NCBI GenBank assembly: GCA_032716605.1
Contig: CM064523.1
Coordinates: 38,362,515 to 38,426,514 of the forward strand
Reading direction: 5' to 3'
From: Paralithodes platypus
Lineage: Eukaryota > Arthropoda > Malacostraca > Decapoda > Lithodidae
Length of the DNA: 64,000 nt
A program made the translations under genes and the position numbers. The stretch's first letter is position 1, and the number at the start of each line of letters is the position of its first letter. Below the pieces are notes generated by a model. The model was not told the DNA's origin and did not search any database. It saw only the letters and a list, made by a program, of their open reading frames with translations. Of the stretch, positions 22,836 to 34,974 are shown in pieces.

Positions 22836-23797
22836 ATGTCACAGGAAAGCAACCTCCCGGACCCATCACGACCAGAAGAGATGGATGACGAGGCATTGGA
22901 GTTGGCAATCTTAAGGCAGGAGATAGTTAATGCCAACCTTAGATATCAGATTACTGCCCGCGCCATCATGGACAAAGAACGTGAACCCCAACGTGCTCAA
23001 CCTCGACGGCCACGACGACCAAGGAAACCCCGAAGCTGCAGCGTCAAGCCATGGGTGGCACAGCGAGAGACACACGGACACTACCACCAGTTGCTGAAAA
23101 AACTCCAGGAAACTGACGTGGTTACCTATAAATACTTTCTGCGTATGGACGAGGAGCTGTTTAATATGATTGTCGAACGTGTCACACACAGGATCAAGAA
23201 GGACGAGACCAACTGGAAGAAGCCCCTGGAGCCCGGACTGCAAGTTGCCATGACACTACGCTTTTTGGCCACTGGCGAGGCCTATAAGAGCATGGCACTG
23301 AACTTCCGTGTAGGTGCCAGCACGATATCACTGGCAGTGCGGGAGACGTGTGAGGCAATCATACAGGAATACATGGAGGAGCAAATAGTGTGCCCATCAA
23401 CACCTGAAGGTTGGAAGGAGGTCGCCAAGGGCTTCGAGGATACGTGGAACTTCGGACACACCATTGGGGCAATTGATGGGAAGCACATTGCCATACAGCC
23501 TCCAAGCAACTGCGGATCCTTGTACTACAATTACAAGCACTACCACTCCATTGTGCTCCTGGCAATAGTAGATCACCTGGGAAAATTTATGTACGTTGAC
23601 GTTGGAGCGAACGGGTCAGCATCTGATGGTGGTATATTCCAGGTGACTGACATCCGGAAGGCCCTGGAGGACGGAGCAGCAGGATTGCCACCACCTGAGC
23701 CATTCCCAGGGGAGGACCAGCCAGTGCCCTAGTTTCTGGTTGGTGATGACGCATTCGCAATGAGGGAGTGGTTGCAGAAGCCACACCCACACCGAGG
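22836..23797 (+). pseudogene. PIF/Harbinger DDE transposase, truncated
   Basis: The start at 22836 (MSQESNLPD) is preferred over the in-frame ATG at 22791, because a TATA box precedes it at a normal distance. Residues follow the family order: YKYFLRMDEELFNMIVERV, a helix-turn-helix-like region (GEAYKSMALNFRVGASTIS), GAIDGKHIAIQPP (first Asp), YYNYKHYHSIVLLAIVD, and GANGSASDGGIF (second Asp). A TAG stop at 23730-23732 interrupts the frame. It then continues as FLVGDDAFAMREWLQKPHPH to about 23797 and breaks off. The region with the third catalytic residue (Glu) is lost. It is replaced by LINE-derived filler and the inverted arm. Confidence 0.9.
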
Positions 23798-23837
23798 GTA
23801 TTCACTTCCTGGTTATGTAATGTTTGAGAACAGCCGA
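23798..23837 (+). other. 40-bp filler identical to CR1 LINE endonuclease sequence
   Basis: These 40 bases are the exact reverse complement of 33661-33700, which lies in the endonuclease domain of the CR1 LINE in this window. They sit precisely between the broken transposase (ending ACCGAGG) and the start of the inverted arm (AAGCAAAG). This is the signature of templated insertion at a repair or replication junction. Confidence 0.9.
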
Positions 23838-26318
23838 AGCAAAGTCACAGTCTATTATTATAGTAAAGAAAGCCCATGTCCCTCACAAAAAGACCCACCC
23901 TATCGTGTCAACCGAAGGTGACAGTCCTTCGGAACAGGGAAGCGAGGATGATGACGCCACCCAAGATGACCTCACGCCACTCACCGAGCCACCTACCCAG
24001 ACACCCACGACATACACCGAGACGCCTACCCAGACCACGCCGCCCAGCAACCCAGTACAACCTATGCCGAAAAGTAGGAGGAGGACCTACGCCAGGCTCC
24101 CGGATGAGAAGGAGGTGGAAGTGGCCGAGTGGTATGCCGATCAGGAGTTCCTGTACAACAGGAAACTTAGGGCCCACAAGGACAAAAACATGCGGGAGAA
24201 AACACTCGCCATGAAGGCAAAGGAGCTCAACATTGTGTGCATTCTTATGATATAATAACCATTATGTTGAGTGATATTACTTACAAATTCCAAACACATC
24301 TATGTTTCTGGAATAATTTACCTGTGCCGTGCAAAGTGGATGCATATTTATCATAAAGTTTGGAGTTAACATTGCTGGCGAATCTTGTTTTCGGAATTTA
24401 AATAAGTAGGTAATATTTGGAGTTAATAATAAATAATGTTTCGTGTGCAGTCTTGCATTGTACTTCCCTCATATCAATGTGTGCAGTGTGGTTACCTGCC
24501 CAGGTGAACCATACTTATTCATGTTGACTGATAGTAAATTCGGTTATGATAATCTTTGTCTCCATACTATTTATATTTTGTACGTAAACACTCTTAATAT
24601 ATATTATTTAAATTTTTCAGTGGAAGCACTCAACAAATGGATGGAAGGGATGAGGACCAGGTACGGGAAGCTTGACAAGATTTCCGTGTCTGGTTCAGGT
24701 GCGGTCCAGCTGACGGAGAGAGACGCCTGGATCAAGACCCACTTCGCGTTCCTCAAACCCCATCTTGTTAAGTTGCCCACCAGAAAGAGCAAGGTATGTT
24801 TATCAAGTCTATTGCAATTTTATTTCTAATCAAAAATAAATGTTAAAGGTATAAATAAATATGTTGGTGCTGTTCAACATAAGATTTAATAAACATAAGT
24901 GACATAAATGTTTCACCATTATTGTTGGATGTTGTAAATAGAATAAAATCGAATATTAATATTGTCTAACATGTATAATACTTATTTTAATTTTGTCTAT
25001 GTATAAATAATAAGCTGCCCCCTGATTATTGTGAATATTTATTGCTATGTAAAAGTGACCAAATTAAATAACCATTGATATTACATTATATATATATATA
25101 TGTATGAGTGTTGATAGATAATTATTTACTTTATAAATTGATGTTCAACACTGTCATAAACTAATAACCTGATACATTCCACAGCTCTACAAGACAACGA
25201 CTGTGGAGGAGGAGATGGCTGACGACGTCGAACCGGAAGGGGAGGACGGGCCAGAGTCAACTCCCACTCCAACCCAAACCACTGCTACCCAGGACACCGC
25301 GACCGGTAGCTCAGCCGTGGTGGCAACTCCCGGGTCATCTGGGTCCGGTGCCACCACCAGCCAGGCGCCAGCCGCCCCACCCGACCTGTATGACAAGGTA
25401 AATATAATTATTATGTATCCAATGTTAACATGCCATCATAATTGAATCTCTCCACTCGTAAACACACACACCCACATGCAACACAAAACACCCCACCCTC
25501 TGTGCCTTCACTCAGCCATTCACTGACTGTCACCCATTATAGTATTGAACACATTTAATTGTACATTCGCAATTATGTAAATGTTTTAATAAATATAAAG
25601 GGAAAATGTTTTATACAATAATTCTATTATACATTTCGATGTATCATATATCGGTAATTTGTCACATAATTGATATCAATGCAGTAACGTTTATTAAGCA
25701 ATATTAATGATGAAGAGGTTATTTTGCCACGCATTATTGTAATGAAGGTGCACTGCATTAATGTTTATGAAGTATTGTCTGATTCATTCTATAATACATT
25801 TATTTTTCTCACACAGCTTCGTGAAGGTGAGAAGGAGCTGGACAACCTCTACCGTGTGTGGCAGAGGAGCCACCAGGTGGACACCCCTGTAGAGGCGAGT
25901 CTGAAGCCCTACTTCAAGACACTGCAGACAAACATGCGTGACCTTCCCTTAGCACTGATTCATGCCTTCCAGCTGGACGTGCTAAGATTCTCCAATGCCA
26001 TGATTTCCCACAACCAGGGCCTAGGACCCCTCCCACACTTCGGACCCCTCTCCCACCCCCAGTCCCCAAACCCTTCCCAACATCATCCCCAACGTCAACA
26101 GTATTATGAAACTCTCAATGTCCCTACCACTAGCACGTCCTACCACCAGCACGTCCTACCACCATATAGGGAAAAAACTTCAGCATTCTCCAATCCAGCA
26201 GCCAGACACACCCTCTCAGTGGAAGGCCTATGGCCCTTCACGTCCTTGTGCCACGCCCGTCCAACAATCAGCCCTGGACCCTGCCTTCTTGGAGACCATG
26301 CTGGATCTACCTCATTAA
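23837..26318 (+). pseudogene. MADF/Myb-like Harbinger accessory gene, promoterless inverted copy
   Basis: Exon remnants on the plus strand are: end of exon 1 (to about 24235), exon 2 at 24621-24793, exon 3 at 25185-25397 and exon 4 from 25817. Exons 2-4 have clean AG/GT borders and stay in phase with each other. The 16-bp duplication near 26150 shifts exon 4, whose original frame ends at 26318. There is no start codon or promoter because the copy begins inside exon 1. See the right-arm copy for domain content. Confidence 0.8.
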
Positions 26319-26996
26319 TATACCTATACCTCTACCTCTGTACCTCATTAATTATAATACAAATTTATTTTCTATGTTTGACTTGTGTTGTGCTTGCTCC
26401 TAAAATTTATTTTCTATGTTTTACTTGTTCCTAACGATAATTTGCTTGCTTAATAATAATTAAAGGGAATATAAAGTTAAAATATATGATCGAGTAGATC
26501 ACATGGCAATAGGATATAAAAGAAAATTAAATTGAAAACAAAACGAACAAAAACAGAGAAATGTATCACATCCCAATATGATATATATTAAATTGACATT
26601 GGAAATGTTTGACCATGTTAACATGTTATTACTTTAAAGAAATCAACATCCAAGATCAACATCAACAAATAAGAAAAAACCTGAGAAATTTAACACATCC
26701 CAATATGATATAAATTATATTGACATTGAAAAAATCTGACCATAATTAAAAGTAAACATGTTATTACTTTAACCAAATCAACATCCTTGAGCAACATGTT
26801 CGTGAATATTAATCAGAAAACAATATCAAAGTTGAACATATAAAGTGACGTGGACATGCAGTCCAAAATAAGGTAACAATTTCTTTTGTCATTGTAATTA
26901 GAGACTTTGACCAAATATAATAATAATAAATTAGGGGCTTTATCTTAATGAACTGAGACTTTGACGATATATAATAATAATAAATTAGGGGTATAT
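23837..26996. repeat. Left arm of a 3.1-kb inverted duplication
   Basis: The arm matches the reverse complement of 27202-30340 almost base for base. It lacks the promoter, start codon and N-terminal part of the accessory gene. One clear difference is an extra 16-bp copy of AGCACGTCCTACCACC near 26131-26162, which shifts the last exon out of frame. The spacer between the arms is about 205 bp and mostly (TA)n. Confidence 0.95.
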
Positions 26997-27019
26997 CTTA
27001 ATGAACTTATGTTTCAAGG

Positions 27020-27099
<80 letters not shown>

Positions 27100-27103
27100 T
27101 ATA

Positions 27104-27138
<35 letters not shown>

Positions 27139-27201
27139 TATAACAACTTTATAACTGATCAGGATATTTAGTGCTGTGATTCACTTTCGGGTTTGTATAC
27201 A
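26997..27201. repeat. Spacer of the inverted duplication with (TA)n core
   Basis: A TA-rich run from about 27019 to 27138 occupies the turn of the palindrome. On the right it is followed by about 60 bases not found in the left arm. Confidence 0.9.
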
Positions 27202-30200
27202 ATATACCCCTAATTTATTATTATTATATATCGTCAAAGTCTCAGTTCATTAAGATAAAGCCCCTAATTTATTATTATTATATTTGGTCAAAGTCTCTAA
27301 TTACAATGACAAAAGAAATTGTTACCTTATTTTGGACTGCATGTCCACGTCACTTTATATGTTCAACTTTTATATTGTTTTCTGATTAATATTCACGAAC
27401 ATGTTGCTCAAGGATGTTGATTTGGTTAAAGTAATAACATGTTTACTTTTAATTATGGTCAGATTTTTTCAATGTCAATATAATTTATATCATATTGGGA
27501 TGTGTTAAATTTCTCAGGTTTTTTCTTATTTGTTGATGTTGATCTTGGATGTTGATTTCTTTAAAGTAATAACATGTTAACATGGTCAAACATTTCCAAT
27601 GTCAATTTAATATATATCATATTGGGATGTGATACATTTCTCTGTTTTTGTTCGTTTTGTTTTCAATTTAATTTTCTTTTATATCCTATTGCCATGTGAT
27701 CTACTCGATCATATATTTTAACTTTATATTCCCTTTAATTATTATTAAGCAAATTATCGTTAGGAACAAGTAAAACATAGAAAATAAATTTTAGGAGCAA
27801 GCACAACACAAGTCAAACATAGAAAATAAATTTGTATTATAATTAATGAGGTACAGAGGTAGAGGTATAGGTTATTAATGAGGTAGATCCAGCATGGTCT
27901 CCAAGAAGGCAGGGTCCAGGGCTGATTGTTGGACGGGCGTGGCACAAGGACGTGAAGGGCCATAGGCCTTCCACTGAGAGGGTGCGTCTGGCTGCTGGAT
28001 TGGAGAATGCTGAAGTTTTTTCCCTATATGGTGGTAGGACGTGCTAGTGGTAGGGACATTGAGAGTTTCATAATACTGTTGACGTTGGGGATGATGTTGG
28101 GAAGGGTTTGGGGACTGGGGGTGGGAGAGGGGTCCGAAGTGTGGGAGGGGTCCTAGGCCCTGGTTGTGGGAAATCATGGCATTGGAGAATCTTAGCACGT
28201 CCAGCTGGAAGGCATGAATCAGTGCTAAGGGAAGGTCACGCATGTTTGTCTGCAGTGTCTTGAAGTAGGGCTTCAGACTCGCCTCTACAGGGGTGTCCAC
28301 CTGGTGGCTCCTCTGCCACACACGGTAGAGGTTGTCCAGCTCCTTCTCACCTTCACGAAGCTGTGTGAGAAAAATAAATGTATTATAGAATGAATCAGAC
28401 AATACTTCATAAACATTAATGCAGTGCACCTTCATTACAATAATGCGTGGCAAAATAACCTCTTCATCATTAATATTGCTTAATAAACGTTACTGCATTG
28501 ATATCAATTATGTGACAAATTACCGATATATGATACATCGAAATGTATAATAGAATTATTGTATAAAACATTTTCCCTTTATATATATTAAAACATTTAC
28601 ATAATTGCGAATGTACAATTAAATGTGTTCAATACTATAATGGGTGACAGTCAGTGAGTGGCTGAGTGAAGGCACAGAGGGTGGGGTGTTTTGTGTTGCA
28701 TGTGGGTGTGTGTGTTTACGAGTGGAGAGATTCAATTATGATGGCATGTTAACATTGGATACATAATAATGATATTTACCTTGTCATACAGGTCGGGTGG
28801 GGCGGCTGGCGCCTGGCTGGTGGTGGCACCGGACCCAGATGACCCGGGAGTTGCCACCACGGCTGAGCTACCGGTTGCGGTGTCCTGGGTAGCAGTGGTT
28901 TGGGTTGGAGTGGGAGTTGACTCTGGCCCGTCCTCCCCTTCCGGTTCGACGTCGTCAGCCATCTCCTCCTCCACAGTCGTTGTCTTGTAGAGCTGTGGAA
29001 TGTATCAGGTTATTAGTTTATGACAGTGTTGAACATCAATTTATAAAGTAAATAATTATCTATCAACACTCATACATATATATATATATAATGTAATATC
29101 AATGGTTATTTAATTTGGTCACTTTTACATAGCAATAAATATTCACAATAATCAGGGGGCAGCTTATTATTTATACATAGACAAAATTAAAATAAGTATT
29201 ATACATGTTAGACAATATTAATATTCGATTTTATTCTATTTACAACATCCAACAATAATGGTGAAACATTTATGTCACTTATGTTTATTAAATCTTATGT
29301 TGAACAGTACCAACATATTTATTTATACCTTTAACATTTATTTTTGATTAGAAATAAAATTGCAATAGACTTGATAAACGTACCTTGCTCTTTCTGGTGG
29401 GCAACTTAACAAGATGGGGTTTGAGGAACGCGAAGTGGGTCTTGATCCAGGCGTCTCTCTCCGTCAGCTGGACCGCACCTGAACCAGACACGGGAATCTT
29501 GTCAAGCTTCCCGTACCTGGTCCTCATCCCTTCCATCCATTTGTTGAGTGCTTCCACTGAAAAAATTAAATAGTATATATTAAGAGTGTTTACGTACACA
29601 ATATAAATAGTATGGAGACAAAGATTATCACAACCGAATTTACTATCAGTCAACATGAATAAGTATGGTTCACCTGGGCAGGTAACCACACTGCACACAT
29701 TGATATGAGGGAAGTACAATTCAAGACTGCACACGAAACATTATTTATTATTAACTCCAAATATTACCTACTTATTTAAATTCCGAAAACAAGATTCGCC
29801 AGCAATGTTAACTCCAAACTTTATGATAAATATGTATCCACTTTGCACGGCACAGGTAAATTATTCCAGAAACATAGATGTGTTTGGTATTTGTAAGTAA
29901 TATCACTCAACATAATGGTTATTATATCATAAGAACGCACACAATGTTGAGCTCCTTTGGCTTCATGGCGAGTGTTTTCTCCCGCATGTTTTTGTCCTTG
30001 TGGGCCCTAAGTTTCCTGTTGTACAGGAACTCCTGATCGGCATACCACTCAGCCACATCCACCTCCTTCTCATCCGGGAGCCTGGCGTAGGTCCTCCTCC
30101 TCCTTTTCGGCATAGGTTGTACTGGGTTGCTGGGCGGCGTGGTCTGGGTAGGCGTCTCGGTGTATGTCGTGGGTGTCTGGGTAGGTGGCTCGGTGAGTGG

Positions 30201-30340
30201 CGTGAGGTCATCTTGTGTGGCGTCATCATCCTTGCTTTCCTGTTCCGAAGGACTGTCACCTTCGGTTGACACGATAGGGTGGGTCTTTTTGTGAGGGACA
30301 TGGGCTTTCTTTACTATAATAATAGACTGTGACTTTGCTT
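27202..30340. repeat. Right arm of the inverted duplication (original orientation)
   Basis: This arm is continuous with the rest of the accessory gene and the right terminal repeat, so it is taken as the original. Sequence identity with the left arm is very high, with only scattered substitutions and small indels, implying a recent event. Confidence 0.9.
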
Positions 30341-30515
30341 CCTCGGTTTGGTGTTCATCATCGAAAACAGGGTTGGAGTCGATGTGCTGCCTCTCCTCTA
30401 CTTCCTCCTCGCTTTCATCTTGAGATTGCTGGGTGGCAAACAGGTCCACAGACTCCATGGTAAATTTGCGGGGCCTCTTCACTGCCTTGCCTCCTTTACC
30501 ATAGTTACCGGGCAT
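27875..30515 (-). pseudogene. MADF/Myb-like Harbinger accessory gene, four exons
   Basis: The start at 30515 (MPGNYGKGGK) is preferred over an upstream in-frame ATG at 30608. A TATATATTAG element lies near 30615. Exon 1 (30515 to about 29945) encodes an acidic Ser/Glu region, a Thr/Pro-rich linker and the start of the MADF fold (VAEWYADQEFLYNRKLRAHK). Exon 2 (29556-29384) completes it (LNKWMEGMRTRYGKL). Exon 3 (28992-28780) is Thr/Ser/Pro-rich. Exon 4 (28360-27875) has a helical region (KELDNLYRVWQRSHQVD) and ends FLETMLDLPH. Exon 2-4 borders are canonical and in phase. The exon 1 donor is not in phase with exon 2 by one base, in both arms, so the gene may have been broken before it was duplicated. 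In this superfamily such a protein helps bind DNA and carry the transposase to the nucleus. Confidence 0.7.
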
Positions 30516-30699
30516 GTTGGCGACAAGAGTTGGAGAGAGAGACGTGGTGGGCGAGAGAGACGTGGTGGGCGGTGGGTGCTGGTGTGGAATGGAGTGAATG
30601 CCTCCCACCCGCTAATATATAGGGCCCGTGCGTGGGTGGCAGTGTACGATAATTCGGGCCGCTCCAACCGCACACGGGCCTGCTTCACGTGGTTCCGCC

Positions 30700-31315
30700 C
30701 ATCGACTCGAGTTCGGGTTTGATTCGACTTGGCTTCGATAATCCTTCGACTTACATTCTTGTCATTCGGATCACGATCGAGTAATCATCGAGTCTAATTA
30801 GGAATGTCGGACATGCATCGAGTAATTTTCTAGTAGTATTCGGGTATCCATCCAGTTATCATCCTAAAATTTGGGTCAGCATCGAGAACAGTAGACTTTC
30901 GAACAATTTTTATGTAGGAATTTTCCACTGAGCATCGAGTCTATTTCGGGTTACGGTCTACATCATCGGGTCTAAGTCCACTTAGGTTCGATTTAGGTTC
31001 GATCAATTCTGGTATGAATCGGGTTAAATTTTTTGACTCGAAAGTGACTCGAATAGGTCGAATGCGATCAGAATATGGTAGAATGTAAGCCGAATACGAA
31101 TCTAATGTAAATCGAAGGTGACTCGAGGATTTTGTAATCTTTTTTTGACCCGAACGCACTCGAGGATTTCCCAAAAGTTTTCGCATACACTAACTTTTGG
31201 CCGACTCATCCGAACATTCGGGTGATGACCAGAGCATGACTAGAACGACTCGAACATACCAGAATCATACTCGATGTCGCCCAATTATTGGGCCGAATAC
31301 ACTCGAACCGCAAAC
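30700..31315. repeat. Harbinger right subterminal region with dense TCGA/CCCGAA motifs
   Basis: Like 22389-22740, this stretch is packed with TCGAA, ACTCGA, GTCGA and CCCGAA words in both orientations. It lies between the accessory gene promoter and the right terminal repeat and has no coding capacity. Confidence 0.6.
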
Positions 31316-31359
31316 CGGGTTACTGTCGGGTCGCGGTCGACCTCTGTATGACGCAGCCT
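31316..31359. repeat. Harbinger right terminal inverted repeat
   Basis: Complement of the left repeat with three mismatches. TAA at 31360-31362 repeats the left flank. Confidence 0.9.
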
Positions 31360-31362
31360 TAA

Positions 31363-33777
31363 GACGCTCCTCGTATGGTTTGTTCTTTAGGCTAGGTATC
31401 ATTTTGGTAACTCTACGTTGAACTCGTTCTAGCTTGTCTATATCTTTTTGGTAATAAGGGCACCAGGATTGAATGCCCTATTCCAGAAGAGGGCGTACTA
31501 AGGAATTGTAAAGGGTTAGGATAACGTCTTTGGATTTATGCTCAAATGACCTGCCTATAAAGCCAATTATTTTGTTTGCCTTCTTAACAACTTTTGAACA
31601 TTGTTGACTCGGTTTTAGGTTACTCGATATTGTTACTCCCAGATCGGTTTCTCTGTTTACATTCTTAAGCCGAGTGCCATTCATCAAATAGTTTGCTTTC
31701 TCATTTTGGTATCCGATATGTAGTACTTTACATTTATCCACATTGAAACTCATTTGCCAAATTTGGGCCCAACATGACAACTTATCTAGATTGTGTTGCA
31801 TATCGTCAACTTGTTCTTTTGAGAGTACGCTATTTGCAATTTTTGTATCGTCAGCAAATTTTGAGATCGTACAGGTGAGACCCTCATCTATGTCGTTGAT
31901 GTAAATTAGAAAGAGAATTGGTCCTAGTACCGATCCCTGGGGTACCCCACTACTTACATTGGTCCATTTTGATGCCTTAACGTTTATGACTACTCTTTGC
32001 TTTCTGTCGCTGAGCCAATTTTCTATCCATTTCAACACACCGTCTTGTATTCCATGCGCTTTTAGTTTTAGCAGTAAACGTTTGTGGGTAACTTTGTCAA
32101 AGGCCTTTTGAAAATCAAGGTATATAATATCTACAGCTTTACTCTCATCGTAGAGGTTGAGGATATCGTGGAAGAAGTCTAAAAGGTTTGTTAAACAGGA
32201 ACGTTTTTTACGAAAGCCGTGTTGAGTATCTTTAAGTACCGGTATGTTATTTTCCTCTAAGTGATTTACGAGTCTGTCTCGTATGAGTGTTTCTAGCATT
32301 TTACATACAACTGAGGTTAAGCTAATTGGACGATAGTTAATGGGTAGGGATTTGCTGCCTTTTTTTAATATCGGTGTTACGTTGGCTAGCTTCCACTGTT
32401 CAAGCATAGTTCCAGACTGCAAGGATTTATTGAATAGCAATGTTAGTGGTTTAGAGAGCTCATCCTTAACTTCCTTTAGGACTCTAGGTGAGATTGTATC
32501 AGGTCCAGGCGTTTTATTTACCTTGAGTTTATCTAAACAATTCAATACTTCTCTCTCTGTAACGGTGATATTGCTTAGAACATCTGAATTATCAATCTGA
32601 ATAGGCGATGGAGTAGGGATATCACTGAGGTCTTCCGGTGTAAAAACTGATGCAAAGAAGGTATTGAGGGCATTACTCATTTGTACTTCGTCTTTGGTGT
32701 ATTCTCCATTTCCATCGACTAACGGTCCAACAGTTGGAGTAACTACTTTTTTCTTTCTGATATAACTATAGAATTCTTTCGGTTTTGTTTTACTTTGATT
32801 CGCAACATTTAACTCCAGGGTCTTTTAACTTTGCTTAATTAACTTTTTGGCTTTCCTTCGTAGCTCTACAAATTTCACCCGTTCTTCGTCATTTTGTAAG
32901 GATTTTAATCTATCATTAGCAAACTTTTTAACAAGCAGACAGTTTGAAATATCTTTATTCGACCATTTGGCCTAATTATTATGGCCTGTACGCCGTATTT
33001 TCGATGGTATGCAGTCCTGCACTGCTTTTAGGTAAGTGGTTTCGAATAATTCCCAAGATGTATTTATGTCGTTATTGTTAATTAAAAAGCTCCAGTCAGT
33101 TTCTTTAAACATAGCTCTAAGTTTATGGAAGTTTGCTTTCTTGAAATTAGGGACTTTTTCGATGCTGCTATGTGGTTCGTTACTAGTAAACTTTAAAGTG
33201 AAAATTATTGTACGATGGTCGCTGTTACTGAATTCATCACCAACATTCAAATTCTCTATTAATTCTTCTTTTGTTGCAAGTACAAGGTCAAGAACGTTAT
33301 TACCACGGGTCGGCGATCGATGGATTGATGGAGTGAACTCTCTTGCAAGTTCGCATACAAATCATGTCAGGAGTGTGAAGTAAGAGTATCGCCCCACTTG
33401 GTCACAGGTAAATTAAAGTCGCCAAAAAATATGGTATATTGTGAGTTACTTACATCTGCAATTTGTTCATAAATTTCTCGGTCAGTTTGCACTGATTGAG
33501 CTGAAGGTCTGTATATTAATGCAAGTATTATTTTTGTACCTTTATTATTCTTTATTAGCACAAAAGATGTGTCGACGTTCACAATTTGAGGTTTTGACAA
33601 GGGGGTCGGGTTAAGACTTTCTTTGATATAAGATAAAACGCCACCTCCATTTTTATTTATTCGGCTGTTCTCAAACATTACATAACCAGGAAGTGAATAC
33701 TCTGCTAAAAAGTCTCTATCTTCTGTATTGAGCCAAGATTCTGTTATGCCAATCACATCATAATTTTCTGTAAACAC
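31363..33777 (-). pseudogene. CR1 ORF2: endonuclease and reverse transcriptase
   Basis: Endonuclease motifs: GITESWLNTEDRDF, GGGVLSYIKES, ALIYRPSAQS, FFGDFNLPVTKWGD (33777-33367) and SDHRTIIFTLKF (33250-32972). Reverse transcriptase motifs (32680-31478): NKTPGPDTISPRVLKE, NYRPISLTSVVCKMLE, QHGFRKKRSCLTNL, LDFQKAFDKVTHKRL, SGVPQGSVLGPILFLIYIND and the catalytic SKFADDTKIA. A TAG replaces the expected Tyr codon after VRPLLE near 31475. The rest reads on to YEERLK at 31370. Several indels between 32680 and 33370 break the frame. Confidence 0.9.
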
Positions 33778-34011
33778 TAGTTCCTCTAAATCTGAAAATT
33801 TATTGCGTATGCTACGAGCGTTTGCATAGAAAACCTTTAAAGTTGCGGTTTTAGAACTCAGAACGTTCTTTAATAGAATTTTTTGTTCTGGTCGGATCTA
33901 CATTTACATTCATGGCTGTCCTCGGTCCTCGGTCGTTATCCCTGGCCGTTTTGAATTTGGGTCGTGTTGGTGGAGCTTTATCCAAATTCGCGGTTCTTGA
34001 CGGATCAGCAT

Positions 34012-34489
34012 TTAATTCCTTTGCAGGTTGCCGTCCTCGCTGTCTTCGGTCCTCCTTCCTGGTTGTCCTGTGCCGAGTCGATTTCTTCTCCGAAAATCCT
34101 TCACCGCATCGTTGAGAAGACGCCCAAAACGTGCTGCTCCTACCTGGTTCAGATGAACTCCATCGTCCGAAAACAAATAGTCATCGTAGTAGAAATTGTC
34201 CCAGGTGTCGACGAATCCCACGTTCTCCTTCCTGCAGAGGTTTGCTAGACAACGATTTGTGCTGGTGGCTTTGTTGTAAAATCGGCTCTCTACACCGAGC
34301 CGGGGGACGATTCCTGAGACGATGATCCTTGATGACTTCTCCTTTAACGACTTGATGAGCTGCTGGTACTTTAAAAGCAAATCTTTCGACGGTTCGCTGT
34401 ACATCGTTAGATCCAACGTGGATGACGTACATTGTATTAGCAGGGGCCAGCTTTGATACTTCGTGAACTGTAGCAACTACGTCATCCAC
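34012..34489 (-). pseudogene. CR1 ORF1 with SGNH-esterase-like domain
   Basis: Two overlapping frames carry VIHVGSNDVQ (34489 frame) and GIVPRLG, GFVDTWDNFY and DGVHLNQVGAARFG (34476 frame). The GSND block and the Asp-x-x-His of DGVHLN are the substrate and catalytic blocks of SGNH hydrolases. CR1 and related LINEs are known to carry such esterase-like ORF1 proteins. A frameshift separates the two blocks, and the N-terminal part is missing or not recognisable. Confidence 0.75.
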
Positions 34490-34560
34490 ACCACCACCAG
34501 GGATTAACTCCTTGAGGATTGTGACGCATTTTGGCAGTTTATTCTGGTTAACAGTAATTG

Positions 34561-34974
34561 ATTTTGTCGATTTTAAGAAGGATCTCTAATAATCAACTGG
34601 ATGATAACTAGCTCAATTATTATTATCTTTCTAGCTCCCATAAGTTCTAATTGTTCTAATAATAACCAGAACAATCACTCAAAGGGCGTCATAATCACCA
34701 AGCGTTAACATACAATGTGTCTGATTTGGCGAAGAGAAGGGGTTTAGAGGATCTATATACCCTTCAGAACTGGTGACGCTGTTCTCCCTTATAATATGGC
34801 AATATTTATGCGAGTGTATACAAATTAAAAAGTACGTCTAGTAATCAAAGATGTATTGTATTTCTCGATCTCTGACTATCACAGATCCTTCCTAAACAAA
34901 GACATTCGAATATAATGTAAATATAGTATAACATGTAGTTATATAAGTATGAAATATATATATTCATATATTTT
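34561..34974. other. AT-rich spacer, no gene seen
   Basis: Lies between the CR1 5' end and the next LINE fragment. Nothing recognisable. Confidence 0.45.

Larger units (their letters stand above)
22345..31359 (+). mobile_element. PIF/Harbinger transposon, 9 kb, with internal inverted duplication
   Basis: The element is bounded by terminal inverted repeats of about 44 bp (AGGCYGCGTCATACAGAGG start; left 22345-22388, right 31316-31359). It is flanked by TAA at 22342-22344 and 31360-31362. A TWA duplication is typical of PIF/Harbinger. It carries the two genes expected of the superfamily: a DDE transposase (22836 onwards, plus strand) and a MADF/Myb-like accessory gene (minus strand, right side). 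The accessory gene region is also present as an inverted copy in the middle-left. The element is inserted in a CR1 LINE. The broken transposase means this copy is not autonomous. Confidence 0.9.
31363..34560 (-). mobile_element. CR1 LINE, upstream part (right of the Harbinger insertion)
   Basis: On the minus strand the order is ORF1 with an esterase-like fold, endonuclease, then reverse transcriptase. The reverse transcriptase runs into the Harbinger right end at 31362 and continues at 22341. Both ORF1 and ORF2 are broken by frameshifts and stops. This is nearly full-length for a CR1 element once the insertion is removed. Confidence 0.85.

Noticed and set aside
27875..30608. A host MADF transcription factor gene
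   Set aside because: It lies inside Harbinger ends with a TAA duplication, beside a Harbinger transposase, and is duplicated with the element. A transposon accessory gene explains it.
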